A stretch of DNA of 64,000 nt from Spirosoma sordidisoli (GCF_004138325.1 NZ_SBLB01000004.1:1-64000), one strand, 5' to 3'. Shown: positions 8,803 through 18,026, counted from the first letter of the stretch. Translations and numbers: made by a program. The notes: generated by a model from the letters alone, not told the origin.

Positions 8803-9046
8803 CGATCAATGATGTGTTAACTGGTTAAGAAATAAACGGAGAACAGGAAGCGAATCAGGCGCTTCGATCGCCCTGGCCAGACAGGTACGGGCGGCAGAAA
8901 TGAAGACGGGGCGTCTACATGGGAGTCAGAAATGAGTGTCGATTTGACTCCGTAAAGGTATCTATACCACCTAATCAGGCACAGGCAAACTGGATGATCG
9001 GCCGCGACATGGCCGGACTGGATAGGGACCTGGATGAATGGAATGC

Positions 9047-10483
9047 CTACAGCTCCTGCGCCAGGTTGAAGAAGAACCCGGTTCTGCCCTGCGCATTAAG
9101 GGTGCCGCTAAACCGCAGGACCATGTTGTAATAGGTAACAATATCGAGGCTCATACCCGTACCGAACAGCATGCGGTTGGCCAGCTGGCTCTGGTATTGT
9201 TCAGCCACCGTACTGCTGACATAGCCCGCATCGGCAAAGGCCGTAACGTAAGCGGCAATGGGCAGCGTATTGAACTGCCTGATGTGCAACCAGTTCAGCT
9301 GTTTCACCGTGTTGAACAGCTGGTACCGAAAGCTGTTGCGCCATATACCGAACCGCTGGCCATCAACCACATACAACTCATACCCACGTACCATATCGTA
9401 GGCGCTGCCGAGTCCGCGCAGTACCGCGTAGGGCTGCCGGTTGGGCCATGCCGAGCGCCCGCGGAGGTTGGTTGCGGCATAGAACTTCCCCCCCATCGGC
9501 CAGTAGTGCGTAAGCGAACCCAGCGTTTCGAGGTAGTGAAAATTATCGTTGGGCAGCAGCCCGCTTGCACCGATAGACGCGGTAAACAGCGTTCCCCGCA
9601 GTGGATAGGCTACATTGTCGCGCCGGTCGTAGCGGTAATTGTAGCTCATGTTGAGGAAACGCTGATGCGTGCTACCATCGAGGTAGTAGTCGGGATTGAG
9701 CCGGGCCACGGTATCGCTGATGGTATTGCGTGTGTAGCGCGTCTCGATGGTATGGTAATGGTAAAGACCACGCCGGTAGGTCATCACAAGGGCAGCAAAA
9801 GCCCTTTCGCGCAAGACGTCTTCCGAACGGGTGTACACCCACTTATCGGCCAGTGTCCGATACGGTATTTCCTTGTTTGTCTGGTAGCTGAGGTCCAGGC
9901 GAAGGCCTATTTTCTGCGCCCGGTCAACGTAGGGCATGGCGTAGGATAATACCGTTCGGGACAGAAAGCCGCGCTCCAGAATGAGCTGTAGCCGGTCGTT
10001 GTTGCCCGTCACGTTACGGTAGCTGAGCCGACCGCCGTAAATAACCCGCCGAAAATCGCGCCCCCGGTCGTACCACCACTCGTTGAAATTTCGGTCGGCA
10101 ATATCGAAGACCGGGTAGGCAATGAGATACCAGCGCTCTTTCATGACTACCGTCAGGTCGAGTCGGGCAGGCTGGGTCGTGTCGGCCGAGGGGGTGAGCC
10201 GGGTCTGTATATCGACCGTGATGAACAGGTTCGTGTTGTTGATATTACGCTGGTCCCAGGCAATACGGCCGGGCAGGCTGGACAGCTGGAGGGTGTCGCC
10301 AACGTGCAGCGTCATTTCACGTCGTATGATCCGATCTCGGGTACGCTCGTTTCCCTGTAGCACGATCGACTGTACAACTACGGATCGGGTTGAGTCGGTA
10401 GCTGGTTTAGCCAGGGCCATCTGCCCGATCAGAAGGAACCCCGTCAGCATCAGGACAACAGGCAGCCACACATTCGGAATCAT
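9047..10483 (-). CDS. BamA/TamA-like outer-membrane protein with a single POTRA domain
   Basis: The 478-residue protein starts with a signal peptide (about residues 1-27). One POTRA domain (about 33-115) follows, with VVVQSIVLQGNERTRDRIIRREM, a hallmark POTRA start. The rest is a 16-strand-type barrel with many aromatic alternating segments. It lacks the five POTRA domains of BamA, so it resembles the reduced BamA/TamA-like proteins of Bacteroidota rather than the essential insertase. The frame opens with a TTG, but the ATG at 10481-10483 is the likely start. The 244 bp between this gene and the SPFH gene hold no obvious gene. Confidence 0.82.
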   Translation of the reverse strand: MIPNVWLPVVLMLTGFLLIGQMALAKPATDSTRSVVVQSIVLQGNERTRDRIIRREMTLHVGDTLQLSSLPGRIAWDQRNINNTNLFITVDIQTRLTPSADTTQPARLDLTVVMKERWYLIAYPVFDIADRNFNEWWYDRGRDFRRVIYGGRLSYRNVTGNNDRLQLILERGFLSRTVLSYAMPYVDRAQKIGLRLDLSYQTNKEIPYRTLADKWVYTRSEDVLRERAFAALVMTYRRGLYHYHTIETRYTRNTISDTVARLNPDYYLDGSTHQRFLNMSYNYRYDRRDNVAYPLRGTLFTASIGASGLLPNDNFHYLETLGSLTHYWPMGGKFYAATNLRGRSAWPNRQPYAVLRGLGSAYDMVRGYELYVVDGQRFGIWRNSFRYQLFNTVKQLNWLHIRQFNTLPIAAYVTAFADAGYVSSTVAEQYQSQLANRMLFGTGMSLDIVTYYNMVLRFSGTLNAQGRTGFFFNLAQEL

Positions 10484-10605
10484 TATCAAAAGTACATCAA
10501 TTCAAAAAAATAAGACAAGATTATCTGCCTATCCTGCAAAACCCTGCGTATAATTGTTGCCCATTCATTAAAACTACGACGCTTACTTCAAATCCTGCAT
10601 TGTAA

Positions 10606-11991
10606 ATGGAAACCGAAAAAATCCAGCGGTCGACACAGGCTACAAAACCCCGGCTAACTTTTTGGCAAATCTGGAACATGAGTTTCGGCTTTTTCGGCAT
10701 ACAGTATGGCTTTGGGCTGCAACAGGCAAACATGAGCCCTATTTTCCGGTACCTGAACGCCGACGAAGCCAACATTCCGATCCTGTGGCTGGCTGGTCCT
10801 GTAACCGGCCTGATCGTTCAGCCCATCATCGGGTCGATCAGCGACAGAACCTGGTCGCCACGCTGGGGCCGCCGGAAACCCTTCTTCCTGATCGGTGCTA
10901 TTGTAACGAGCCTGGCCCTGTTTCTGATGCCTAATTCATCGGCTTTGTGGATGGCGGCCAGCCTGATGTGGATTCTGGACACCGGCCTCAACATCACGCA
11001 GGAGCCGTTTCGGGCGTTTATCGGCGATAAGCTCAACGAGGACCAACGGGGGCTCGGCTTTGCGATGCAGAGCTTTTTTGTCGGTTTCGGACAGACCCTG
11101 GCCAACCTCATGCCGTATATTCTGCCCATTTTCGGCATTACCCTGATGCAGACCAGCAATGGGGGCAGCATTCCGGACTTCGTAAAATACTCGTTTTACA
11201 TCGGTGGCATTGCGGTTATTGCAGCTGTAATCTGGACGATCTACACCACCGACGAGTACCCGCCCGACGATATGGCGGAGTTCGAAAAGCAAAAGCAGGA
11301 AGGGGCAGGCATCAGCGGGATGTTCACGGAGCTGGCTCACGCGTTGCGCGATATGCCCAAAACCATGCGCCAGCTGTGGTGGGTTAAGTTCTTCACCTGG
11401 TATGCGCTGCCGCTCATGTGGCAGTTTCTGTCGCTGGCTATTGCGCGCCACGCCTTCAACGCGCCCGACGCCAAAACCAATCCGCTGGGCTTCGCCGAAG
11501 GTACGCAGTGGGGTAGCCTTTGCTTCGCTATTTTCAACGTAGGCTGCTTCACGATCTCATTCCTGCTTCCGGCCATTGCGGACAGGATAGGTCGGCGGGC
11601 CACCCATGCGCTCTTCCTGAGCATTGGTGGGCTGGGTTTTCTGTCAATGTTGTTATCAGAAGACAAAATGATCTTCGCCTTTGGTATGGCGCTCGTGGGA
11701 CTGGCCTGGGGCTCTATTCTGTCGATGCCTTACGTGCTGTTGGCTAACTCCGTTCCCAAACAGCGCATGGGTGTTTATATGGGTATCTTCAACGGGTTCA
11801 TCGTAGTGCCCCAGATCATCAACAACGTCACGGTTAAGTTTATCTACGGGCCGCTACTGGGCAGTGACCCGCGTAACGCACTGGCACTGGCGGGCGTACT
11901 GCTGTTGTGCGGGGCAGGCGCCTGTTTTCTGGTAAAAGAAACCCGCGCCAGCGAACAAGCTGCGTTCCCACTTGGCCCCGGCGGGCATTGA
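10606..11991 (+). CDS. MFS transporter, SLC45/sucrose-maltose permease type
   Basis: A 461-residue, 12-helix inner-membrane permease. The inter-helix 2/3 loop carries SDRTWSPRWGRRKPF, the form seen in SLC45/plant sucrose and GPH-like carriers, and the second half has ADRIGRRA. The N-terminus FWQIWNMSFGFFGIQYGFGLQQANMS is typical of this group. The next gene is a PfkB sugar kinase, so import of a sucrose- or maltose-like sugar followed by phosphorylation is a reasonable inference; the exact substrate cannot be read from sequence. Confidence 0.88.
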   Translation: METEKIQRSTQATKPRLTFWQIWNMSFGFFGIQYGFGLQQANMSPIFRYLNADEANIPILWLAGPVTGLIVQPIIGSISDRTWSPRWGRRKPFFLIGAIVTSLALFLMPNSSALWMAASLMWILDTGLNITQEPFRAFIGDKLNEDQRGLGFAMQSFFVGFGQTLANLMPYILPIFGITLMQTSNGGSIPDFVKYSFYIGGIAVIAAVIWTIYTTDEYPPDDMAEFEKQKQEGAGISGMFTELAHALRDMPKTMRQLWWVKFFTWYALPLMWQFLSLAIARHAFNAPDAKTNPLGFAEGTQWGSLCFAIFNVGCFTISFLLPAIADRIGRRATHALFLSIGGLGFLSMLLSEDKMIFAFGMALVGLAWGSILSMPYVLLANSVPKQRMGVYMGIFNGFIVVPQIINNVTVKFIYGPLLGSDPRNALALAGVLLLCGAGACFLVKETRASEQAAFPLGPGGH

Positions 11992-12016
11992 TTTTTCAAA
12001 CTCTTCTTTACATTTG
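11988..12016 (+). promoter_or_regulatory. Promoter of the PfkB sugar kinase gene
   Basis: TTG (11988-11990), an 18-base spacer and TACATTTG (12009-12016) match the Bacteroidota -33/-7 arrangement. The -33 box overlaps the MFS stop codon, so the kinase can be transcribed apart from the permease. The start of transcription would fall inside the hairpin at 12018-12050. Confidence 0.6.
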
Positions 12017-12017
12017 C

Positions 12018-12050
12018 GATTGCGGCCGGGAGCGCTTCCTGGCCGCAATC
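12018..12050 (+). terminator. Hairpin overlapping the kinase gene's start of transcription
   Basis: Perfect 10-bp arms GATTGCGGCC (12018-12027) and GGCCGCAATC (12041-12050) enclose a 13-base loop; CGTTTGTTAC follows and the kinase ATG is 11 bases downstream. It can end transcripts from the MFS gene. It begins immediately after the -7 box of the kinase promoter, so kinase mRNA starting there would contain only part of it. Confidence 0.6.
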
Positions 12051-12060
12051 CGTTTGTTAC

Positions 12061-12996
12061 ATGACTACCCCACCCCGTCCCTACGCTTTGCTTTCTGTCG
12101 GTGAACTGCTGGCCGACTTTATTGGTCACCATGTATCAACCAGCCTGCTCGATACCCAGGATTTCAGACGGTACCAGGGTGGAAGTCCGGCCAATATGGC
12201 TGCCAACATGGCCCGGCTTGGTAATAAAGTGGCGCTGGTTGCCTGCGTTGGCAATGATAACATTGGCCGGTATCTGACGCGGGAAGTAACCGAAGCGGGC
12301 GTAGATACGCAGTACGTTGTTGCCGATCCGTTCGAACCGTCGAGTATCGTTGTGGTATCCCGTACGGCAGGAACACCCGACTTTGTAGCCTACCGCATGG
12401 CCGATCGGTGTATACAGCCTGCTCAACTTCCCGACTCGTTGCTGGCCCAGGCCGACATTTTTCATACTACCTGCTTTGCGCTCAGTCGCCAACCTGCCCA
12501 GGATGCTATCGTCGATGCGGCTCGGCGAGCCCATGCGGCTGGTTGTCAGGTTAGTATCGACGCCAACTACGCCCCCTCCATCTGGCCCGACCGCGATCAG
12601 GCCTGGCGCATCCTGACCGACTATTTCAAAACTGGTCCGCTGGTAAAGGTCAGCGAAGACGACGTAACCCGGCTTTATGGAGGACCTCAGTCGCCCGAGA
12701 CGGTACTGACTGATTTTCACCGGATGGGCGCGTCGTTAGTCTGCCTGACCCTGGGTGCCGATGGCAGTCTGGTCTCGTATGACAAAGGTGCCAAGCAGGC
12801 CAGAGTCCCCGGTCGTAAGGTCGATGTAGTCGATGCTACGGGCGCCGGAGATGCATACTGGGCCGGTTTCCTGACCGCTTACCTCGACGGCTATGCTCCC
12901 GCCAACTGCGCCCACGTAGGAGCGGCCCTCGCCAAAATGAAACTGACGCGGCAGGGTCCCCTTCCCGAACACATCAACCGGGAGGATCTTTACTAA
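12061..12996 (+). CDS. PfkB-family carbohydrate kinase (fructokinase-like)
   Basis: A 311-residue ribokinase-fold kinase. The N-terminal substrate motif GGSPANMAANMARLG (residues 40-54) and the C-terminal ATP/anion-hole motif DATGAGDAYWAGF (258-270, catalytic Asp264) are intact. The overall pattern resembles fructokinases, which use ATP to phosphorylate fructose at O-6. Position next to an SLC45-like permease supports use of a disaccharide-derived sugar. Substrate assignment is inference; other PfkB sugars remain possible. Confidence 0.87.
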   Translation: MTTPPRPYALLSVGELLADFIGHHVSTSLLDTQDFRRYQGGSPANMAANMARLGNKVALVACVGNDNIGRYLTREVTEAGVDTQYVVADPFEPSSIVVVSRTAGTPDFVAYRMADRCIQPAQLPDSLLAQADIFHTTCFALSRQPAQDAIVDAARRAHAAGCQVSIDANYAPSIWPDRDQAWRILTDYFKTGPLVKVSEDDVTRLYGGPQSPETVLTDFHRMGASLVCLTLGADGSLVSYDKGAKQARVPGRKVDVVDATGAGDAYWAGFLTAYLDGYAPANCAHVGAALAKMKLTRQGPLPEHINREDLY

Positions 12997-13059
12997 CCAA
13001 CTGCGCTTTTGGGCTTAGCCTGCCTCGATCCAGGTCCAGCATTCCATACCAACGAAAAA

Positions 13060-13082
13060 AGGGGCACTGGTCGCAGGCCCCT
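13060..13082 (-). terminator. Terminator for the lipoprotein gene at 13104
   Basis: Arms AGGGGC (13060-13065) and GCCCCT (13077-13082) form a short GC-rich hairpin that on the minus strand is followed by TTTTTTCG. It sits between convergent genes and may serve both. Confidence 0.65.
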
Positions 13083-13103
13083 TCGCTTTTCAGGCTTTTC
13101 GGG

Positions 13104-13721
13104 TTATTTCAACGACGCCAGTTTGGCGAGGTCGACGTCGTCCAGCGTGGCTTTGAGCTTCTCCATGCTGACGCCCCGGCCTTTGGCCGTGACGATAAAT
13201 CGTTTGTTGACCAGCATCGCTATTTCGCCCGACTTATCGGCATTGTCGTACTTCTCGTACGTTTTATTGCCACCCATCGTGCTGGTTTTCTCGTAGCCAT
13301 TTTCGGTTTCCTTATCGACCTCAATCATCGACCAGGCGGCCAAACCCATCATCATGGCGGAGCCACCGCCATCGACCAGGCTTATCTCGATCGTTTCGCT
13401 CTCGTCGCTATTGGCGTATTTTCCATTTGCCGTCGAGACCGTGAAGCCAGCGGCTCCGTTTTTCTCACCGGTTGCTTCTTTACGGGTCAGTCCGTCGGCC
13501 TCTTCGGGAAGCAACTCTTTCAGCGAGCGGAAATCAACCGTTTCTACGGGTCCGTTTTTCCCCATTTCTTCGGCCTGTGCTGCCATTTCTTTCATAGCGT
13601 CCATCGTGCCCATGGCCGATACGGAGGCTTCGTCTTTCTTTTCTTCTTCCTTGTTACCGCATCCGGTCAGCGAAACGGCCAGCACCAGTACGGCCAGCCC
13701 TGCGTACGAGTTGATTTTCAT
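13104..13721 (-). CDS. Hypothetical lipoprotein
   Basis: The product (205 residues from the ATG at 13721) has a signal peptide ending in lipobox LTGC followed by charged GNKEEEKKDE, so it is probably an outer- or inner-membrane lipoprotein. A Met/Glu/Ala-rich helix (about residues 35-57) precedes a globular domain with FTVSTANGKY, IEISLVDGGG and a C-terminal VSMEKLKATL helix. No family is recognised. An upstream in-frame TTG was not used because the ATG gives a normal signal peptide. It lies downstream of lgt, whose product lipidates such proteins, on the same strand but separated by a terminator. Confidence 0.75.
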   Translation of the reverse strand: MKINSYAGLAVLVLAVSLTGCGNKEEEKKDEASVSAMGTMDAMKEMAAQAEEMGKNGPVETVDFRSLKELLPEEADGLTRKEATGEKNGAAGFTVSTANGKYANSDESETIEISLVDGGGSAMMMGLAAWSMIEVDKETENGYEKTSTMGGNKTYEKYDNADKSGEIAMLVNKRFIVTAKGRGVSMEKLKATLDDVDLAKLASLK

Positions 13722-13840
13722 GGACAATCAGATTTAGGAATCAATGAACAAATTATCGGTCAGCAATATACCGGAACCCAGAATCGGTGCTTACATACTT
13801 TTTAGTAAACGTAAGATCCGTTTGCGCGAATCAACAAAAA

Positions 13841-13856
13841 AGGGCCCTGAGGCCCT
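13841..13856 (-). terminator. Intrinsic terminator of lgt
   Basis: Arms AGGGCC and GGCCCT close a 4-base loop and are followed on the minus strand by TTTTTTGTTG. It lies 31 bp beyond the lgt stop codon. Confidence 0.75.
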
Positions 13857-13887
13857 CTTTCTTGCGTATATCTTCCTGTCGACGATT

Positions 13888-14721
13888 CTATTTTACACTG
13901 ACCGTATCGCGATGAGTAGTCTTTTGCTGGTAGCTCCTGAACAGGAAGTAGACACCCAGCAGGACCACCGGAATGCTCAGAATCTGACCCATGTTCAGGG
14001 CCATGTTGTTCTCGAAAGCCACCTGGTTTTCTTTCAGGTATTCGTAGAAAAAACGGAGCGTAAATACCCAGATCAGAAAAATACCCAGCAGACTGCCTCT
14101 CGGCGTCCGCTCTTTGTTCCGGTTCCAGAACCAGAGCAGGATGAAGAAGAGAATCAGACACGAAATCGACTCGTATAGCTGAGCCGGATGCCGCGGTATC
14201 TTTTCGTATTCGGCATTGTTCATGAAGATAAACGCCCAGGGCACATCCGTTGGCCGACCTACGATCTCGGAGTTCATCAGGTTTCCGAAACGAATGCAGG
14301 CGCCCGCCAGCGCCACGGTAATGGCGATCCGGTCCGTCACCCAGAAAAACGTCTGTCCGGTAGCCTGGCTATTTTTCCGACGCGAGTAGAGCCACAGTCC
14401 GGTCAGAATACCGACCGCAGCGCCGTGACTGGCCAGACCGCGGTAGGGCGGCAAAATGACTTCGAGTGGATTTTTCAGCAGGATTTCGGGTTCATAGAAA
14501 AGGAAATGACCAAGCCGGGCGCCCAGAATGGTTGAAACGACCATGTAAATCAGCAGCGTGTCGGTATCCGTTACGGGCTTGTTTTCTTTTTTGAAGATGT
14601 AGGTCATGATCTGCATCCCGATCAGGAAACCCAGGGCAAACAACAGGCCATACCAGCGCACCGAAAAAGAACCGATGTGAAATAGTTCGGGGTCAACGTC
14701 CCAAATAACGTATTGGAGCAT
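13888..14721 (-). CDS. lgt: Phosphatidylglycerol--prolipoprotein diacylglyceryl transferase
   Basis: Lgt transfers diacylglycerol to the lipobox cysteine of prolipoproteins at the inner membrane. The 277-residue protein has seven hydrophobic helices, RWYGLLFALGFLIG near the N-terminus, the GLASHGAAVG segment with the essential His, and the Lgt signature RFGNLMNSEIVGRPTDVPW (about residues 143-161). PRHPAQLYES follows. Several lipoprotein genes lie close by, but this reflects how common they are. A TATCTTTG element lies 44 bp upstream. Confidence 0.97.
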   Translation of the reverse strand: MLQYVIWDVDPELFHIGSFSVRWYGLLFALGFLIGMQIMTYIFKKENKPVTDTDTLLIYMVVSTILGARLGHFLFYEPEILLKNPLEVILPPYRGLASHGAAVGILTGLWLYSRRKNSQATGQTFFWVTDRIAITVALAGACIRFGNLMNSEIVGRPTDVPWAFIFMNNAEYEKIPRHPAQLYESISCLILFFILLWFWNRNKERTPRGSLLGIFLIWVFTLRFFYEYLKENQVAFENNMALNMGQILSIPVVLLGVYFLFRSYQQKTTHRDTVSVK

Positions 14722-14764
14722 AACGAATTGAAGTCAAAGCCGGCCTGACACAAGCGACGGTGGG

Positions 14765-14772
14765 CAAAGATA
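14765..14772 (-). promoter_or_regulatory. -7 element of lgt
   Basis: TATCTTTG on the minus strand (complement 14765-14772) fits TAnnTTTG and lies 44 bp before the lgt ATG, in the 95-bp gap shared with the divergent yidD gene. No clear -33 box is seen. Confidence 0.5.
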
Positions 14773-14816
14773 CAGATTGCCGGAAAGTTTTTGCCCGTTT
14801 TGCTGTTAACGAATCA

Positions 14817-15029
14817 ATGATGAAACGTATTCTGATCGGATCGGTAAAGGTTTACCAGGCCATGGTATCGCCCTACTTCCCCAACGCCTGCCGCTACACC
14901 CCCACCTGTTCGCAATACATGATTGAGGCCATTCAGAAACACGGGCCTGTTCGGGGGGGCTGGTTAGGTATTCAGCGCATCGGTCGGTGTCATCCCTGGG
15001 GGGGACACGGACATGATCCGGTGCCCTGA
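14817..15029 (+). CDS. yidD: Membrane protein insertion efficiency factor YidD
   Basis: A small (70-residue) membrane-associated protein. It has the full YidD signature: an amphipathic N-terminus, [20 protein letters not shown] with conserved cysteines, [12 protein letters not shown], and a [15 protein letters not shown] ending. It assists YidC-dependent membrane insertion. The frame is open back to a GTG at 14760, but that would overlap the lgt promoter. The ATG pair at 14817/14820 gives the usual length and is preferred. Confidence 0.92.
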   Translation: MMKRILIGSVKVYQAMVSPYFPNACRYTPTCSQYMIEAIQKHGPVRGGWLGIQRIGRCHPWGGHGHDPVP

Positions 15030-15132
15030 CGGTCGCCACATTGACGCAGCGGGCTGTCATTTTGACACGGTTGATCTGAATTGCCTGATTGTTGTTCCCC
15101 TATTTTTCACACATGTAGCAACGAATGATGCG

Positions 15133-15510
15133 ATGATTGGAATCACTGCCGACAATAAACTCAAGCGCCTGATTGTAGTCGGTGATCGGGTGCTGATCAA
15201 ACCGAAAGACCCCAGCGATCGCACCGCCAGTGGGCTTTACCTGCCGCCAACCGTTCAGGAAAAAGAACAGGTTCAGTCGGGTTACGTTATTAAGGTAGGG
15301 CCCGGCTATCCCATTCCGGCTCCGACAGACGATGAACCCTGGAAACAGACCGAAGAAAAAGTAAAGTACATGCCGCTTCAGGCTCAGGAGGGCGATATAG
15401 CACTATACCTGCAACGCAACGCCGTTGAGTTACAGTACGAAGGCGAGCAGTATGTCATTGTGCCCCAGTCCTCCATCCTGATGCTGGAACGATCTGAAGA
15501 TTTACTGTAG
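15133..15510 (+). CDS. GroES-like (Cpn10) protein
   Basis: The 125-residue product has the Cpn10 fold pattern: LIVVGDRVLIKPKDPSDRTASGLYLPP (mobile-loop region), SGYVIKVGPGYPIPAP, GDIALYL and YVIVPQSSILML. It is longer than the ~95-residue GroES because of a charged insert (about residues 62-85, with PWKQTEEKVKYMP). No groEL is adjacent, so this is probably the extra, stand-alone Cpn10 seen in many Bacteroidota rather than the main GroES. The frame is open upstream, but MIGITADNKL is the family-like start. Confidence 0.85.
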   Translation: MIGITADNKLKRLIVVGDRVLIKPKDPSDRTASGLYLPPTVQEKEQVQSGYVIKVGPGYPIPAPTDDEPWKQTEEKVKYMPLQAQEGDIALYLQRNAVELQYEGEQYVIVPQSSILMLERSEDLL

Positions 15511-15521
15511 CGCCAAACACT

Positions 15522-15980
15522 ATGCAAAACCGCTGGTTAGTGAGTCTGACAGCACTGCTAATAGTGCTAACCCTTGTTATGGAAAGCGTAGCGAATCAAC
15601 GGAAGTCGCTTAAGGCGATACTGAACGAAAAGAAAGACCACCGGCGTGTGTTGTTGCTGTATGGGCGCGATGCCAGCAGCGGTAGCCCCGGCCAGCACTA
15701 CCTGATTGACCAGCAGGAGGCCCTGCACGAACATAAAGAAGCCATGGCCGAACGGGATCTGGACGTCATTGTCCTGATAGCCTCCGATCTTCAGGAGCCG
15801 GATCGGCAATTTCTGATGCAGAGCGAGTTTAAACTCGTTCCCCACGAAGATTACATGGGCTGGCTGATCGGGAAAGATGGTGGCATTAAGCAGACCTACA
15901 AAAAGCCCGTTCCGGCCGAAGAGCTTTTCAACCTCATCGACAGCATGCCGATGCGCAGGCAGGAAGCGAAGAAACCTTAA
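15522..15980 (+). CDS. DUF4174 family protein
   Basis: The 152-residue protein has an N-terminal signal or anchor (about residues 5-22) and a thioredoxin-like DUF4174 domain, with RRVLLLYGRD, a helix, DLDVIVLIASD and the closing LIGKDGGIKQTYKKPVPAEELFNLID. No CXXC redox pair is present, so a redox role is not supported. It begins 11 bp after the GroES-like gene and is likely co-transcribed. Confidence 0.78.
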   Translation: MQNRWLVSLTALLIVLTLVMESVANQRKSLKAILNEKKDHRRVLLLYGRDASSGSPGQHYLIDQQEALHEHKEAMAERDLDVIVLIASDLQEPDRQFLMQSEFKLVPHEDYMGWLIGKDGGIKQTYKKPVPAEELFNLIDSMPMRRQEAKKP

Positions 15981-16001
15981 CAACCAGCCGATTGTCTATT
16001 C

Positions 16002-16042
16002 AGGGTGGCTGACACGTGAGATTCATGTGGGTCAGCCACCCT
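16002..16042 (+). terminator. Bidirectional terminator between convergent genes
   Basis: Perfect 12-bp arms AGGGTGGCTGAC (16002-16013) and GTCAGCCACCCT (16031-16042) lie between the DUF4174 gene and the convergent sialate O-acetylesterase gene. Confidence 0.75.
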
Positions 16043-16055
16043 CCCTTAAACTCTC

Positions 16056-18026
16056 CTACTGATTCTCGAACTTTGCCGCTTCGGTAACACCTTTCCAGGT
16101 GTCGGTGCGGAAAGGCACGGCCGGGAAGCCCTCCCGATTGTAGAGATTGACATCGCCGTTGTCATCGGCCCAGCCGTACCGAACGGCGACGGGCACCGCT
16201 ACCGAATCGCTCTGAACGATAACTGCGTTACCCTTTATCTCCGCTTTGGCATAGTAGAACTTCTGATCGGCACCGGCCACTTCAAATCCACGAACATACC
16301 CGTACCGATCCTTTGCCATCAGGCCAGCGCCCGTATTCTGGAAGGTTAGTTCAGCCCGATTTCCGGCTACGGTCATCCCCTCGACCATCGGTCCCTGCGA
16401 TACAGCACGAGCATCTCCGTACGCTACCCGCATCGCTTCAGCCGCCAGGCGGAGGCCTACATCCAGTTTATTACGGGGGTGAATATCATCCCGGTCGCCG
16501 ATGTCAGACGTGACCGCCATCCCGGTTTTGGGTAGCTTCAGCGCCATGGTTTGTGCCTCGCGCAGTTCGGCCCAGGTGCTGCCCTGCCGACTGTTACCGT
16601 TGGCCGAGTTGAAGCTGGCCAACTGAACGAACAGGAACGGAAACTCATCGCCCCAGTGTTGTCGCCAGTCGCGTATCATCAGCGGAAACGACTTTCGGTA
16701 TTCATAGGCCCGCCCCGCGTTCGACTCGCCCTGGTACCAGATAACCCCCTGAATGGCGTACGGAATGAGTGGGTTCAGCATGGCATTGAAAAGCTGGGTC
16801 GCGTGTGAGTTCGGGCCGGGTTTATACGACGACGCAAACACATGAGCCACCCGATATTGCCAGGCGCCCTGTAACGGCAGATCCGTATTGCCGATAGAGA
16901 GCCGCATTTTCTCGGGATCACCCATAAAGCCACCCGCTCCGCCCTCGTCAACGACCCGCACGGCAATAACGTTACGCCCCGGCTTCAGCAAACCCTCGGG
17001 AAGTACATAGGCGCGCGGGTCCAGGCCTTTACTGCTGCCAACCAGCTGGCCGTTCACGTAGGTAGAATCGCGGTCGTCGACCGAGCCGAAACGCAGGGTT
17101 GCTTTTGCCAGCGGAGTCCCCTCCGGAACGATCACCTCACGCCGAAACCAGACTACGCCGTCGAGTACCGGTAACCCCCGCCCTGCCCAGTCGGCCGGAA
17201 CGTTCATCGACTTCCAGGACGAAGCATCCAGATCGGGTTTGGCCCAGATTTGCTCGTCAGCGGCCGTTGGCAAGCCCCCCTGCCGGTCCTGAATCAGCTT
17301 AAGAAGCCGGTCTCGTCCCCGTTGGGTTACTTCTTCGTAGGTGGCCGGCAGCCTGGAAGCGATCACTCGCAGGCTGCTGTCCTGCTCAAATGCGGCCCGG
17401 CTGGTCCAGGTTTCGGAATGGGTACCGCCCCAGGATGTATTAATCAACCCAATGGGTACGTTTAGCTCTTTCTGCAGCTGCTTGGCAAAAAAGTAGCCCA
17501 CAGCCGTATAGTTTGGCACCGTTTCCGGGCTGCACACCGTCCATTCGGCTTCCAGATCAGCCTTGGGCGTCAGGCTCATTGCCTTTTTGACACCCAGCTG
17601 CCTGATTTGCGGGAAGTTGGCCGTTCGGATTTCTTTTTCGCCGTTGGCGGCCATGCGAAGTGGCCATTCCATGTTCGACTGGCCCGAGCAGACCCATACT
17701 TCGCCCAGCAGCACATCATCAAACGCAACCGTATTTGTAGGCCCTTTCACCACCAGCTGGTACGGCCCGCCCGCTTCCATCGGATCCAGCGTAGTACGCC
17801 AGCGCCCATCTTTTCCCGCCTTTACGGTTTTTGTCTGACTAGCCAGCGTAACCGTAATTTTCTCGCCCGAGGTTGCCGTTCCCCAGACCGGTACGGGCTT
17901 TCGACGTTGCAAAACCATATGTGAACCAAATACGGCTGGTAAGCGAACCTCCGCAAAGGTTACCTGCACAAGTAGCCAGGCCAGTATTGTCAGGCCACCT
18001 TTAAAACCTTTCATTCGTTTCAGCAT
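16056..18026 (-). CDS. Sialate O-acetylesterase family protein
   Basis: A 656-residue exported esterase of the SGNH/SASA family that removes O-acetyl groups from sugars such as sialic acid. A signal peptide (about 1-25, ending TFA) precedes an N-terminal beta-sandwich. The catalytic serine is Ser117 in CSGQSNMEW. A lectin-like jelly-roll insert follows at about 260-385. A second block has GVIWYQGESNAG, and the Asp-His pair is in DRDDIHPRNK near residue 538. A periplasmic or surface glycan-degradation role fits. The true substrate is uncertain; it could be plant-polysaccharide acetyl groups. The 99-bp gap to the divergent NmrA gene holds no clear promoter. Confidence 0.92.
   Translation of the reverse strand: MLKRMKGFKGGLTILAWLLVQVTFAEVRLPAVFGSHMVLQRRKPVPVWGTATSGEKITVTLASQTKTVKAGKDGRWRTTLDPMEAGGPYQLVVKGPTNTVAFDDVLLGEVWVCSGQSNMEWPLRMAANGEKEIRTANFPQIRQLGVKKAMSLTPKADLEAEWTVCSPETVPNYTAVGYFFAKQLQKELNVPIGLINTSWGGTHSETWTSRAAFEQDSSLRVIASRLPATYEEVTQRGRDRLLKLIQDRQGGLPTAADEQIWAKPDLDASSWKSMNVPADWAGRGLPVLDGVVWFRREVIVPEGTPLAKATLRFGSVDDRDSTYVNGQLVGSSKGLDPRAYVLPEGLLKPGRNVIAVRVVDEGGAGGFMGDPEKMRLSIGNTDLPLQGAWQYRVAHVFASSYKPGPNSHATQLFNAMLNPLIPYAIQGVIWYQGESNAGRAYEYRKSFPLMIRDWRQHWGDEFPFLFVQLASFNSANGNSRQGSTWAELREAQTMALKLPKTGMAVTSDIGDRDDIHPRNKLDVGLRLAAEAMRVAYGDARAVSQGPMVEGMTVAGNRAELTFQNTGAGLMAKDRYGYVRGFEVAGADQKFYYAKAEIKGNAVIVQSDSVAVPVAVRYGWADDNGDVNLYNREGFPAVPFRTDTWKGVTEAAKFENQ

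Noticed and set aside
8952..8960. TACCTTTA as promoter of the SPFH gene (minus strand)
   Set aside because: It misses the final G of TAnnTTTG and has no -33 box; too weak to list.
15013..15132. N-terminal extension of the GroES-like protein
   Set aside because: The 40 extra codons overlap yidD and lack Cpn10 character; the ATG at 15133 matches the family start.
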